From: Anagrus nilaparvatae
Lineage: Eukaryota > Arthropoda > Insecta > Hymenoptera > Mymaridae
Assembly: GCA_022575985.1 (NCBI GenBank)
Contig: JAKSXM010000007.1
Span: 37,202,501 to 37,266,500 of the forward strand
Direction: 5' to 3'
DNA: 64,000 bases
Part shown: one piece after another, positions 37,045 through 49,264 of the stretch
Numbering within the stretch: position 1 is the first letter of the stretch
Layout: every line of letters starts with the position of its first letter
The notes under the pieces: generated by a model
Databases searched by the model: none
What the model saw: only the letters and a program-made list of their open reading frames with translations
Told to the model about the DNA's origin: nothing
Translations under genes and position numbers: made by a program

Positions 37045-37352
37045 AAAAAACTTATAACCGGTTTGTATAAACACAACCTAACTGCATAGAACATGTTTAC
37101 TTTCAGCTGAGGACTAGGTAGAATACAAACGTTACTCAAAATTACAATACAATTTTCTAATTTTATAATTTGTAATTATCACCTTACTAGCTGTTTCAGT
37201 TTCAAAACTTATAACCGGTTTGTATAAACACAACCTAACTGCATGGAACATGTTTACTTTCAGCTGAGGACTAGGTAGAATACAAACGTTACTCAAAATT
37301 ACAATACAATTTTCTAATTTTATAATTTGTAATTATCACCTTACTAGCTGTT
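37045..37352. repeat. 156-bp direct duplication inside the MITE
   Basis: 37045-37192 and 37201-37352 are nearly identical, starting AAAACTTATAACCGGTTTGT and ending CACCTTACTAGCTGTT. Confidence 0.92.
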
Positions 37353-37359
37353 AAGATTC

Positions 37360-37625
37360 TAAACCCAAACTATTTTGGAATCCCTAAACCTAAATTATTC
37401 CAAGTCCCTTAACCTGAATTATTTAAAGTCTCTAAATCGATATTATTCCATAAACCTGTATATCCTAAGCCCAGATTTATCAAAGTCTCCTAATTATTCA
37501 AAGTCTCGTTTGACCCCCCCCCCTCCTTAAATAGGACAAATTTGACCACCTCCTTAAATAGGACAAATTTGACTCCCCCCCTTAAATAGGACAATTTTGA
37601 CACCCCCCCCCCTTAATTTTCAAGT
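37360..37625. repeat. Two adjacent minisatellites (TTCAAAGTCTCTAAA-type and C-run type)
   Basis: 37360-37505 has about five copies of a roughly 26-bp unit with CCCTAAACCTAAATTATTCC. 37508-37620 has four copies of CCTTAAATAGGACAAATTTG separated by C-runs of variable length. Confidence 0.8.
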
Positions 37626-37964
37626 TCTGAATTACCCCCTCCCTATAAACATGTTCAATGTTAATACCCCCTTTTGGGGGTCATTTCTGCAAATTTAAGG
37701 GTGAAGCCCCATTTTCTCAACCAAATGACCCTGATTTTCGTGTTCAGCGACCCAAAAAACCTATATTACAGCATATCTCGTATTAGCAACAGTAAATATA
37801 CCCAAACCCGTATTTTGACTGGAGTAATGTGGGTATAAAGTAAACTTAAATAGGAATAAATCTAGTAATTTTATTTGTCTTCAATATGGGATTATTACAA
37901 TATAATTTGCTATATTTATAATTTTTAATTATCATGTTTTCTAGATGCTAAGATTATAAACTTA

Positions 37965-38565
37965 AATTACTCTTACTTTATTTGTTAATTAAAGATTTAA
38001 TTCTTTATAACAATTAGCTAGTCCATTCTAGAACTTTTAGCAGGCACGTATTCAAGGCGGCCATGCCTCCCCCCGAAATGAAAAACTTTTGAAAAAATAA
38101 CAGCATTTTTTACCTTAGATACAAAATTTTTTAATTTTTTATTAACAATTATTGCTTATCAACAATTTAAAATAAGAAACAATAATATTTTGATCGATAT
38201 TTAAGAAATTTAAACCAACAATGTTAATTTTATTAGGTTCTGGCCCCCTCCGAAATTTTTGGCCCTTCTCGAAAAAATTTTCTGGATGTGTGCCTGATTC
38301 AGCAAGGCGTCGAACAGTAAATATATATTTTATTGATCAAACAAGAAAAAGAATTTTTCAAAAATATAACGGCGGTGTCCCCAATTTTTATTTGTTAATA
38401 ATTTTATATAACAATTAGCTGATCCTTTCTAGAATTTTTAGCATGGTGCCAAAAATTTTACAATTGTAGTATTCATCTAATAAATAAAGAATTTTTCACA
38501 AATTTAACGGCGGTTACCCAGGACTCTGTTTGTTAATTAAAAATTTAACTAGATTACCCGGGACG
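37965..38565 (+). repeat. ~147-bp satellite, forward orientation, degraded
   Basis: Recognised by TATAACAATTAGCTAGTCCA near 38010 and TATAACAATTAGCTGATCC near 38405, with AACGGCGGT and TTTGTTAATTAAA blocks. It is the mirror of 33025-33775 about the palindrome centre. It ends at 38565 where Helitron sequence begins. Confidence 0.75.
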
Positions 38566-38844
38566 AGTATAAGACTGAGCGAAGCTATAGAAAATTTTTT
38601 GATTTATTTTATAATTTTTTTTAAATCATTATATTATTATTTCTTATTTAAAAATAATCCAAGTTAAAAATTAATAGTTTCGTATTTAATCATCTGTATA
38701 AGTATTATTTTATCGTATATATAGTTTATTTGGTCTAGGAGTAATTGTTTTGTTTTTTAAAATAAATTTATGCCTAAATGAAAAAAAATATTATTTATTG
38801 AATTATTAATGTATGAAATTGAATATAATTTTTTTAATTTTATT

Positions 38845-41500
38845 TTTATATTTTAGTGAATATCGTTTTTCAATTTGTGTAAAAACTTTTGTTTGTCTTT
38901 AAAAGAAGCACATAGTCGAATAGAGTCGTATCTATATTTGTAGTAATCTTTTATTAGAATTAAATCGTTTATTGATTTAACTCTACTTAATCCTACCTAA
39001 GTGGTACCTAATTGCTTTTCACTGTCTCCAATATGGAGAAACATTTTATGAATAGTTTGGCCTTGGGATTTATGTATGGTTATTATTATTATTATTATTA
39101 GAATTTATTAGGCGCAGGCATGGCCGATGCGCAACAATTTACAATAGTTTACAGTAAAAAAAAAAATTAATTTGAGTACATATGCGTATGAGTACTTAGA
39201 ATTTAAAAACAGTATAAAATTATAATACAATTACAATTGAAAATATTAATACAATAATAATGAATGATATAATAATTAAGATAACGCTGGACGTCAAAAA
39301 CGCTTTCAACTCGGACAGGTGGGATGACATGATCCGGTCCCTCGAGTACGATTTCCGGATACCCAGGTATCTGGGTAACGATTTAACGTTTGACCGTAAT
39401 GACACGACATTTCCTGTGGTATTAAATGTTTTTCGTTATGTGCATCTACTTGTATGCATTTCGGGTATAAATGTATTGCATTTTCAAACATATCCAATTC
39501 GTTTTTAGGTATTATAAATTCTCGTCTATTATGCAGTGCTTCGTAATTTTCCTGCGACAATTCTGCATTTGCTATTTCATCTAAAAATTTTGAATGTGGT
39601 GTTTGATTTCCTTCGGTGTGCATTTTGTAAACAGAAATATTTCTGAAATTGTTTAAAAACAAGTTCTCCTTGCGATTGCATTTTGTCAGTAGATTTTTTT
39701 TAACTAAATATTGCCGTATGTCCTACCAGCGTTAATTGGTTATAATCTCCGAATAAGTATATTATTATTCCACCAAAAGGTTCATCAATTTCGTTAGCAA
39801 AAATTTCTCTACACCGTGATTCTATTTGATATAAAGTACGTAAACCTATTAATAACATTTCGTCAATAAACAGAAATTTCAAATTTTTTAATTCAGTTTG
39901 TAGTTTTTTGCCTTTTTTATTTTCTAATGAACCAAATTGTTTATAATTTAAAGGTAATCGTAGTAATGAGTGATATGTTTTTCCATATACATTTACAGCA
40001 GCCATGCCAGTACGTGCTCCGATTTTGACTGCATCTTCCCCGAAAGCAGATGTTATCATTTTTACCATTTCTTTTATTACTGTGCTTTATCCTGATCCTG
40101 CTTTTCCTTGTACTATTACTCTTTTGATCATATTGGATGTTAATGTATTATTTTTAATCGCGTCTATTTGTCCTTTTAAACAGTTTAAAACTTCTTGTTG
40201 ATCTTCTGTAAATTGTATATTTTTTTTCTCGTCATCTGAATTTTGTTTGTTTGAATTATCTGATTTATAATTTTTTTTTAAATTTTTAATATCATCTTTA
40301 GATGGTATATTTTTGTCTGTTATATTCCAATCGTAGCATATATCAATTTGTCTTTTTCCTAATTCAATGTTATCAATATTTTCACAGTATCCAGATAAAT
40401 ATTAAAATGGATTTCTAATCATGTCATCATTTAAGGATTCAGGAATTTCATCTGTTTCTTCATATTCATGTAAATTTATTTCATTTTCTTCACTAATGTT
40501 TAAAGAATTATATAGTTCCTTCTATGAATCATGATTTAAATTATTAATTAGAATATCATTCTTATTATTTCTAAATGATACATTTAAAATACAATGTAAC
40601 TTATAATATTTTTCATCTTCTGTTTCATTGTCAACAAGGTTTATTTTCGGAAATATTCTTACAATGCATTCTTTTCGTCTTTTTATAAATTTATTGTTGT
40701 AAACTCTGTAGTTTAAATCCTCAAGTTCAGGTGGTCTTATTTTATATGTCTCAATTAATGTTGAATCATTTGCTTCCATAATTTCTTTAGTTTCGTTGCA
40801 TATCTAAAATGAATAAAATTTTAAAATAATTTATTTTAACAATTAATATTTATACATTTTAAATTGATATATATTGAATTAATACCTTAACTGATTTCCA
40901 TTCTTCATCTTGTATAACTAATGTAAGATATGTTCGTGAACTGTGGTAAAGAGGCCAACTCATAAGTAAATGTATTACTTCTTGTGCACTGTAATCACGT
41001 TCATTTAAAAAAGAAATAAATAATTTTTGAATTGCTGTTTTTGCGTGTAAATTATCTGACATCGATTGGAAAATTTCGTTCAAACATTCCTGTAAATTTT
41101 TTGAAATTTTTTCACCCTTTGATGCGTAGTTGGCGATGTAATAATATACTGCTTGTTCAGAGACAATTGGTGAGAAATCTGTATTTGCTCGCCAAATCGA
41201 TATTATTTATCGTTGTATTAATGGATCATTTCGTTTTGGATGATATCTGAAATACCCATCTGAATTGTCTATGCAACATTTTGTTTTTAGAGGTTGCGGA
41301 AACTTGAAACGACATGTAAGTTTATTTGATTTGTATTTGTAACGTAAGCAACGTTTGCCATGTATTGTATGTCTTTGCAATCGATTTAATAAATGTATTA
41401 AATCGTTTGTTAATTGATCCTTTTTTATATTTGAAAAATTCTCTTTAGATGGATGAGAAACGCCTATATCATGTCTTGGGTTAATAGCTAAACAGTTAGT
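38845..41500 (-). pseudogene. Helitron Rep/helicase (PIF1-like) protein, broken
   Basis: Order on the minus strand: a Helitron-specific region (DGYFRYHPKRNDPLIQR and SWPLYHSSRTYLTL, 41300-40860), a region with RVIVQGKAGSG-stop-STVI (Walker A, about 40085-40100), MAAVNVYGKTYHSLLRLPL and KFLFIDEMLLIGLRTL (Walker B, 40000-39860), and FGGIIIYLFGDYNQL. After the composite insertion come IHKSQGQTIHKM and VGLSRV (39060-38990), the C-terminal helicase motifs. The helicase would unwind DNA in rolling-circle transposition. The codon for the Walker A lysine is TAA. About 150 residues between 39386 and 39076 are replaced by foreign sequence. Confidence 0.85.
39077..39385 (+). mobile_element. LINE tail plus a 105-bp R1 RT fragment inserted in the Helitron helicase
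   Basis: Starts with (ATT)n at 39077-39098, which on the minus strand is an (AAT)n tail like that of the LINE at 50 kb, followed by about 150 bp of non-coding sequence. Then 39281-39385 encodes ITLDVKNAFNSDRWDDMIRS and the IPRYLGN motif of the R1-like RT. The helicase frame resumes on both sides, with a gap. Confidence 0.75.
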
Positions 41501-41820
41501 TTAATTATTTATAAGGGTGCGTTAAGCGTATCACAATTATTTTTTGCGATGGTAGCGGCTTCTAATAGGATATTTTAGGAACCATTTTATTTTTATATTT
41601 ATTTATTCAGCGAGTGAGATAATCGATATTTTTTTTTATTAAAATGTTTTTAAATTTTCTTGAATATTCCTAGATAACGTAAAAATTTTTTTTTTTTCGT
41701 AAACATCGAAATTTTCCATATAAAATTTAAAAAAATGTTATTTTTTATGTGGAGCTTATTTTTACTAGCTGATTGGCCTCGCGATGCTCGGCTTAACCAA
41801 ATAAAACATCTTTTGCATTA

Positions 41821-42329
41821 ATTTATTTATATTTTGATCATATATGTTTAGTTATAATAAATTTAATCATAGGTGATTAAAAAGCAATTAATTTTTATTT
41901 ACAAATGAATGAGAACAGAATTAATTTTATACCTCTAAATTTATTAACACAGTAATTTTATAATAAATATTAAGAAAAAGTTACATGATTATTTATAAAT
42001 ATTTACAACTAATGAGGTATATTTTATAACATTAATAATTATTAATAATAAATAATAATTGAAAATAGAATATAGTAATATTCAGATTTTTTAACAAAAT
42101 TTGCAGTTTTTTTCATACTGTAGACAATGAATTTTGGAATATTTTCAATTTTCATATACATCACAACTGATATTGTAGACAATCAATATGAATTTTACTA
42201 TATAATGAAATTTTCATACTTTTTGTTTGTTGATATAAAAAGGACAGAAAATATCCATTTTACTCCATAGTGAAATTTTTTGTGTTTTTTTACTTATAAT
42301 TTCATATATATTTTTTTCATAAACTATAC
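41821..42329. other. No supported gene
   Basis: AT-rich sequence without ORFs; its right end grades into the short-unit satellite that follows. Confidence 0.4.
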
Positions 42330-43758
42330 GCCATTATGAATTTTTTTTTAACAGTCTCCTGTTTTATAGAAAAGTTGGAATTTCAAATATTTTTATGCAA
42401 TGATTGCATTCAAATATTTTTGTAATTTCAAAAATTTTAATCCAATGATTGCATTTAAATTTTTTTTTGTATGAAAATTGTATTCTTACATTTTTTTATG
42501 CAATGATATCATTGAAATTTTTTTATTGACTTTAGTAGAAACTATACTCTCTAAATCGTAAAGTGTAAATTCACCTAAAAATTTACACCTTAACACGTTA
42601 TAAGTAGTAAATTTTAAATATACACTCTATAAGGAGTAAATTTTTACGTTTACACCCTTCGCGTATAGTGTAGTTTTAAACTTACTGCTTATAAGGTGTA
42701 AATTTAAAATTTACACTCTAGTCGATGTTTTTTAAAAACTAACCCCAAAATTTTAAAATGCGCGATACTGATTTCAGTATTCTTAGGTGAATTGAATGTT
42801 TAAAAATTATTTTTAAAGCCAAATTTATTTATTTTTAATTTTTATTATTGTTTATTTAAAACGACTTGAATGTTTAGTAACACATAAAATGGGTTAACGA
42901 AAAAGCGTAAACACATCAAATGTTTTTATTCTCGCGCCTCATTGTCAAATGTAATGTTGAAAAAGGAGTCGTGGTCTCATATATAATTTTTATTACTTTT
43001 TATAAAAATTGCAACTTACCTCTGAATTATAATAATTTATCTAATTAAATTAACAAAAATACATAAACAAGGCTATTGAAAAATTTATATTAAGCATTTC
43101 ATTCGGGTAAGCAATACAGAAAAAATATTAAGCTACGAGACCACGACTCCTTTTTCAACATTACTTTTGACAATGAGGCGCGAGAATAAAAACATATATG
43201 ATATGTTTACGCTTTTTCGTTAACCCATTTTATGTGTTACTAAACATTCAAGTCGTTTTAAATAAATAAACAATAATAAAAATTAAAAATAAATAAATTT
43301 GGCTTTAAAAATAATTTTTAAACATTCAATTCACCTAAGAATACTGAAATCAGTATCGCGCATTTTAAAATTTTGGGGTTAGTTTTTAAAAAACATCGAC
43401 TAGAGTGTAAATTTTAAATTTATACCTTATAAGTAGTAAATTTAAAACTACACTATACGCGAAGGGTGTAAACGTGAAAATTTACTCCTTATAGAGTGTA
43501 TATTTAAAATTTACTACTTATAAGGTGTTAAGGTGTAAATTTTTAGGTGAATTTACACTTTACGATTTAGAGAGTACTCCATTATAAATTTTTTTCTAAT
43601 AGTCTCCTGTTTTATAGAAAAGTTGGAATTTCATACATTTTTATGCGATGATTGCATTGAAATATTTTTGTCATTTCAAATACTTTTATGCAATGATTGA
43701 ATTAAAATATTTTTGTAATTTCAAAAATTTTTATGCAATGATTGCATTAAAATTTTTT
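42330..43758. repeat. Short-unit satellite (ATGCAATGATTGCATT), left block
   Basis: Units of about 43 bp with TTTTTATGCAATGATTGCATT, embedded in longer units marked by CGCCATTATAAATTTTTTTC and AGTCTCCTGTTTTATAGAAA. The same array continues at 47190-48440. The two blocks are separated by element B, and the left block is split by the MITE at 42547-43574. Confidence 0.85.
42547..43574. mobile_element. Long-TIR MITE (1028 bp) with TA target duplication
   Basis: Arms of 432 bp (42547-42978) and 438 bp (43137-43574) are nearly perfect inverted repeats around a 158-bp centre. Ends read CTCTCTAAATCG and CGATTTAGAGAG. TA precedes at 42545-42546 and follows at 43575-43576. The satellite in which it sits shows the empty site elsewhere (GAAACTATACGCCATT near 47275), proving one TA became two. 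Non-coding. TA duplication points to Tc1/mariner-type mobilisation in trans. Confidence 0.92.
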
Positions 43759-43871
43759 GGTTCCTCAAAGAGGAACCATTGTGTTAGGTCAAAATTTAAT
43801 TTTCTATTTTTTGGCATATAAGCACGTTTTGGGACCCCAGGAAGCTAAAAAACCTGTTTTTAAAAAAAGTC

Positions 43872-43874
<3 letters not shown>

Positions 43875-43923
<49 letters not shown>
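43875..43923. repeat. (GT)n microsatellite
   Basis: About 24 GT units; the counterpart of the (CA)n in element A. Confidence 0.97.
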
Positions 43924-43927
<4 letters not shown>

Positions 43928-44462
43928 TATGTATGTAATCGGTGATATTTCACAAATATTATGGAATTAAGACCTAATTTTTTTTTCAAAAATTTTTTCA
44001 CCAAAAAAGCTCGAGGTACTTTTTTTTTTTTTTGATTTGGATGTAATACCTCATTTATTTCCATGAAAGTACTTATATTTGAAAGTATGGTTCTTACATG
44101 ATATCTCGAATCGGATACTTAATTTTCTGAAAATTTTTTTTCTAAAATTTTTTTCACAAAAAAATACAAAAAATACAAATTTTTTTTTTCCTTTTGGACG
44201 TAGTACCTAATTTATTTCCATGGAAGTACTAGTTTTAAGAACCTTGTTTATTGTTATTTTTTGGATCTGATACTTAATTTTTTCAAAATTTTTTTTGTCA
44301 AAATTAAAAAAATAGAAAAATAAAAAAAAATGCAATATTTTTTTTTTTTTTGGGTGTAACACCTCATTTAATTCTATGAAAGTACTAATATCTGAAAATA
44401 TTGTAACTAGTGATATTTCAAAACCATTATCGAATTAAGAACTAATTTTTTTTTCAAACATT

Positions 44463-45237
44463 TGTTACGTATCCTGAGGTTTAATCAGGATACTTAATAT
44501 AAAATAAATATAAAATAAGATTTATCCTGGGGATATTTAGTGCCCCAGGAATTTATTCTAGTTATATAGGTTATAGTTGTTGGTGTAGAGATAAATTCAA
44601 GTTGATGTTGACCTCGAGTTCTGAAGCTGGAGAACTTAAATAGTTTAAGTTCAGGGTTTATAAAGGATTAGTCACTTTAAATGAATGAACTTAGTACTTT
44701 GATATAAAACACTGAATTTATTATAAGTTAATATAAAAAACTGTCTAAGTCAATAAGTCTGAATTAAACTGTAAGATAAGTATACTAAGAAGTCTGTTCT
44801 AATCGAATGACTTTTTGGGCCATTGCAGGGTAATATATAGCCTAATTACATCCTGCCCATATTAATTGATTTTGGTGGGATTGTCCAATACGCGAAAGCG
44901 TCGGTTTTGTCACGTACAATTAACGAAAGCGTCGGTGATTATTTTGGGGGTTATCGTGAGGGGATTTATGCAACTAAAACATTTGGCAGTGCGTCATTAA
45001 TGACCTTCGATTATATATTTTATGCCAATTGTCGCGGGCCGGATCTGAATTGGTGAAATGTGATATTAAAGAATGTATGGAATTGTCGGATATGAATTTG
45101 ATATTGTAATATTGAGGAAATACAGGTATGTTAGCTCGATTTAAGCTTATTAGTTAAATATATAAATAAATATTAAATATATAAATATTAAAGAATGTGG
45201 ATGTAATGGCTCGAATTATCACCTATCATACGTAACA
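44463..45237. mobile_element. Solo LTR (Gypsy-type)
   Basis: 775 bp beginning TGTTACGTATCC and ending ATACGTAACA, i.e. TG...CA with short inverted ends, flanked by CATT at 44459-44462 and again at 45238-45241. The uninterrupted repeat unit (AAACATTTTTTTATCAAAA near 45700) shows the empty site. No internal coding. A solo LTR left by recombination of a full element is the simplest reading. Confidence 0.8.
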
Positions 45238-47189
45238 CATTTTTTTATCAAAAAATCTCAAACCCCCCCTTTTTTTTTTAATTTGGATGTAATACCTCAT
45301 TTATTTCCATGAAAGTACTTATATTTGAAAGTATAGTTTTTAAATGATATCTCGAATCGGATATTTAATTTTCTAAAAATTTGTTTTCTAAAATTTTTTT
45401 CACAAAAAAATACAAAAAATATCAATTTTGTTTTTCTTTTTGGACTTAGTACCTAATTTATTTTCATGGAAGTACTAGTTTTAAGAACTTTGTTAATTGT
45501 AATTTTTTGGATCTGATACTTAATTTTTTCAAAATTTTTTTTGTCAAAATTAAAAAAAAAGAAAAATAAAAAAAACTGCAATATTTTTTTTTTTTTTGGT
45601 GTAATACCTCATTTAATTCTATGAAAGTACTAATATCTGAAAATATTGTAACTAGTGATATTTCAAAACCATTATCGAATTAAGACCTAATTTTTTTTCT
45701 AAACATTTTTTTATCAAAAAAATCTCAAACCCCCCCTTTTTTTTTTCTTTTTGGACGTAGTACCTAATTTATTTCCATGAAAGTACTAGTTTTAAGAACC
45801 TCGTTTACAGTAATTTTTTGGAATTGATACTTAATTTTTTCAAAAATTTTTATTCTCTAAATTAAAAAAAAAGAAAAATAAAAAAAATGCAATATTTTTT
45901 TGGTGTAATACCTCTTTTAATTCTATGAAAGTACTAATATTTTAAAATATTGTAACCAGTGATATTCCAAAACAATTATCGAACGAATACCTAACTTTTT
46001 TTTCCAAAAATTTTTTTATTCAAAAAATTTCAAAATACTTTTTTTTTTTTTTAATTTGGGTGTAATACCTCATTCATTTCCATGAAAGTACTTATACTTG
46101 AAAGTATGGTTTTTACTCGATATCTTGAATCTGATAATTAATTTTTTGAAAATTTTTTTCTCCAAAATCTTCGTTACAAAAAAATACATAAAACATCAAA
46201 TTTATTTTTCGTATTGGACATATCTAATTTATTTTAATGAGAGTACAAATTTTATAAATTTAGTTTATAGTAATTTTTTGTATCCGATCACAATTTTTTT
46301 TTTTATTTTGATATAAATTATAACACACAAAAAAGAATGATGGAAATCTTGCCTCTTTTTGACTTCCTCGGATTATTTTGTTCGTTGCTATGTTTATTTA
46401 TGTATGCAGCTTAATGAAATTATAAACAATAATAAACAGCCTAAAAATATTAAATGGTTATGTTTGCATTTTAAAATTAAGATTTAAAAGTTATATTGGC
46501 ATTTTTTTCACAAAAATAAATTTTCTCTAACACTAATCGCATAATTGGAATGAGGTTTTTGATCTTTTTTAAGTCAAGAATTTACTATATAAATATTTGT
46601 ATTAAGAGGAGTAGGATGATGAATCAGGCTGGAATGGAAATAATAATTTTGCTATAAAATTTGCATAGATTTTATTTAATGCATTTAGAATTGGATTAAC
46701 GTTATAATATAAAAAATCGAATTCTAATACTCAATTTTTTAAAATAAATAAAAATTCACGAGAAAATTTAAAAAGATTATCTTTTGTTAATTCGCTATTT
46801 CAAATTGCACAATGATGGAAAATAATTGCACGAGGCTCGAATTTTTGTTAAATTTTTGACTCAATTTTTGAACTACGTTTGTTTCTAGGTTTGTTTATTT
46901 TTGCTTAGTAATTATTTTTTGAAATTCAATTAGATAACATTATATTGTTAAGTTAAAAACGAAATTTTTAGCGTAAATTAATTATTTTGTTATTTCCTTG
47001 ACTATTTTTGTCAAATTTCGATCTTATAGTTTGAAAGAAATTACAATTATATTTTTAGGGACAGTTCATTTATAGTAATTTTTTGGATTTGATACCAAAT
47101 TTTTCCAAAATTTATTTCTCAAAATTAAAAAAGTTTTTTCTCATTGTTTGAGGAACCTAAGTGCCAGCTAGTTGGCAGGGTATTTTTGT

Positions 47190-48440
47190 ATTTTTCTTGT
47201 ATTGTATGAAAATTGTATTCTTAAATTTTTTTATGCAATGATAACATTGAAATTTTTTTATTGACTTTAGTAGAAACTATACGCCATTATAAATTTTTTT
47301 CTAATAGTCTCCTGTTTTATAGAAAAGTTGGAATTTCATACATTTTTATGCAATGAATGCATTAAAATATTTTTGTAATTTCAAATACTTTTATGCAATG
47401 ATTGCATTGAAATATTTTTGTAATTTCAAAAATTTTTATGCAATGTTTGCATTAAAATTTTTTTTTGTATTTGTCTTGTTTTATATGAAAATTGTATCTT
47501 TAAATTTTTTTATGCAATGATAGCACTGAAATTTTTTTAATGACTTTAGCCGAAATTATACGCCATTCTAAATTTTTTTCTAATAGTCTCCTGTTTTATA
47601 CAAAAGTTGTAATTTTAAATATTTTTATGCAACGATAGCATTGAAATTTTTTTATTGACTTTACCAGAAACTATACGCCATTATAAATTTTTTTCTAATA
47701 GTCTCTTGTTTTATAGAAAAGTTGTAATTTCAAATATTTTTATGCAATCATTGCATTGAAATATTTTTGTAATTTAAAAAATTTTAATGCAATGATTGCA
47801 TTAAAATTTTTTTTTGTATTTGTTTTGTTTGGTATGAAAATTGTATTCTTAAATTTTTTTATGCAATAATAACATTGAAATTTTTTTATTGACTTTAGCA
47901 GAAACTATACGCCATTATAAATTTTTTTCTAATTGTCTCCTGTTTTATAGAAAACTGTTGGAATTTCAAATATTTGTATGCAATAATTGCATTGAGAAAA
48001 TTTTTATGCAATGATTGCATTAAAATTTTTTTTGTATTTGTCTTGTTTTATAAGAAAATTGTATTTTTTTATTGACTTTCCCAGAAACAATACACCATTA
48101 TAAATTTTTTTTTAACAGTCTCCTGTTTTATAGAAAAGTTGGAATTTCAAATATTTGTATGCAATAATTGTATTGAGAAAATTTTTATGCAATGATTGGA
48201 TTAAAATATTTTTTTAACTTCAAAAATTTTCATGCAATGATTGCATTAAAATTTTTTTTTGTATTTGTCTTGTTTTGTATGAAAATTGTATTCTTAAATT
48301 TTTTTATGCGATGATAACATTGAAATTTTTTTATTGACTTTAGCAGAAACTATACGCCATTATAAATTTTTTTCTAATAGTCTCCTGTTTTATAGAAAAG
48401 TTGGAATTTCAAATATTTGTATGCAATAATTGCATTGAGA
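47190..48440. repeat. Short-unit satellite (ATGCAATGATTGCATT), right block
   Basis: Continuation of 42330-43758. The CGCCATTATAAATTTTTTTC marker recurs near 47283, 47562, 47670, 47911, 48103 and 48356, with variable spacing that reflects gain and loss of the 43-bp subunits. Confidence 0.88.
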
Positions 48441-49264
48441 ATTGACGTTAAATTGATAGCATTTTTTCCAAGGAATAATTTGCACTAAACCTCGTCTCAA
48501 AAAACCTCTTAGATCCTGAGAAAAATTAGTTTTAGTGAAAAAAAATGAAATTATTTTGCGTTTTCGACCACTAACTTCTGATATTGATTTCTCGAAATCA
48601 TTTAAATATTTTTTAAAAATTAAAAAAAGGTCTAGAGATATTTCTTTAAAGATTACTTTAAAATCACTTTCATGTATTTTCGCCCGTACAATTCATCATA
48701 CATGCGTGTCCAATAAAATCAAAAATAGTCAATTTTTTCAATTATTTCATTTTAATATATATAAGATATTTATTTCTTCAGCGAGTGATATAATCGATAT
48801 TTTTTTTTTTTAATGTTTTTAAATTTTCTTGAATATCCCTATTTTTTTTTTTTCGTAAACATCGAAATTTTTTATATAAAATTTTAAAAAATGCTATTTT
48901 TTATGTGGAGTTAGTTTTTTCTCTATTATTTTTTATCGTGTGTACCAAATGGGTTAGAAATTTAATCAGTTCGTCTTTGTCTCATTTGAGATCATCTGTG
49001 AAATTTTGAAGTCAATAGGCAATATTGTTTAAGAGTTATCGTTTAGAAAAATTTTAAAAAATGTAATTTTTTGATTAGCATTCAGTCTTTTCGGTATTAT
49101 TCCGAAACGTGCATACCCAATGAGCCACAAATTTAATCAGATCCTCTTTGTCTCAATTGAGGTCATCTGTGAAATTTTGAAGTCAATTGGCAATGTCGTT
49201 AAAGAGTTATCGTGGTTACAAACTCGACATTATTTCGAGGGAATAGCTGAGCTTCGCTCAGTCT
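48441..49264. other. Non-coding, partly duplicated from the Helitron flank
   Basis: 48777-48915 repeats 41597-41760. 48960-49205 contains a roughly 165-bp direct repeat (AAATTTAATCAG...TCTGTGAAATTTTGAAGTCAAT twice). It ends with the hairpin CTGAG-CTTCG-CTCAG and CTAA at about 49243-49265, directly before satellite, which looks like another Helitron-type 3-prime end. Confidence 0.55.

Larger units (their letters stand above)
36434..37825. mobile_element. MITE with ~160-bp terminal inverted repeats
   Basis: Ends are inverted repeats (ACTTCAGTCGAAATACGG at 36434 and its near-complement ending at 37825). They continue inward with AAATGGGGCTTCACCCTTAA and CCCCCAAAAGGGG at about 36595 and 37670. 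It sits inside the inverted 56-bp array, whose motif (TTATGT...GTGGGTATAAAG) resumes on the far side. A 3-4 bp duplication of ATG(T) is possible. No ORF. Confidence 0.8.
38566..41820 (-). mobile_element. Helitron (rolling-circle transposon), decayed
   Basis: Encodes a PIF1-type helicase with an upstream Helitron region on the minus strand. At the left edge the minus strand ends ...GGGTAATCTAG, so a CTRR-type 3-prime end (CTAG) lies directly against the satellite at 38566, preceded by TAGCTTCGCTCAGTCT. The right (5-prime) edge is not certain; sequence at 41597-41760 is repeated at 48777-48915. A composite insertion sits at 39077-39385. Confidence 0.65.
43759..47177. mobile_element. Non-coding element B (inverted relative of element A)
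   Basis: Starts with the hairpin GGTTCCTC-AAA-GAGGAACC (43759-43777), followed by a (GT)n run. It ends with TGAGGAACC and the hairpin TGCCA-N6-TGGCA (47162-47177). Inside are the same AGTACTTTCATGGAAATAAA-type units in reverse complement. It is longer than element A because of a solo LTR (44463-45237) and about 800 bp of other sequence (46330-47110). It lies inside the short-unit satellite. Confidence 0.75.
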
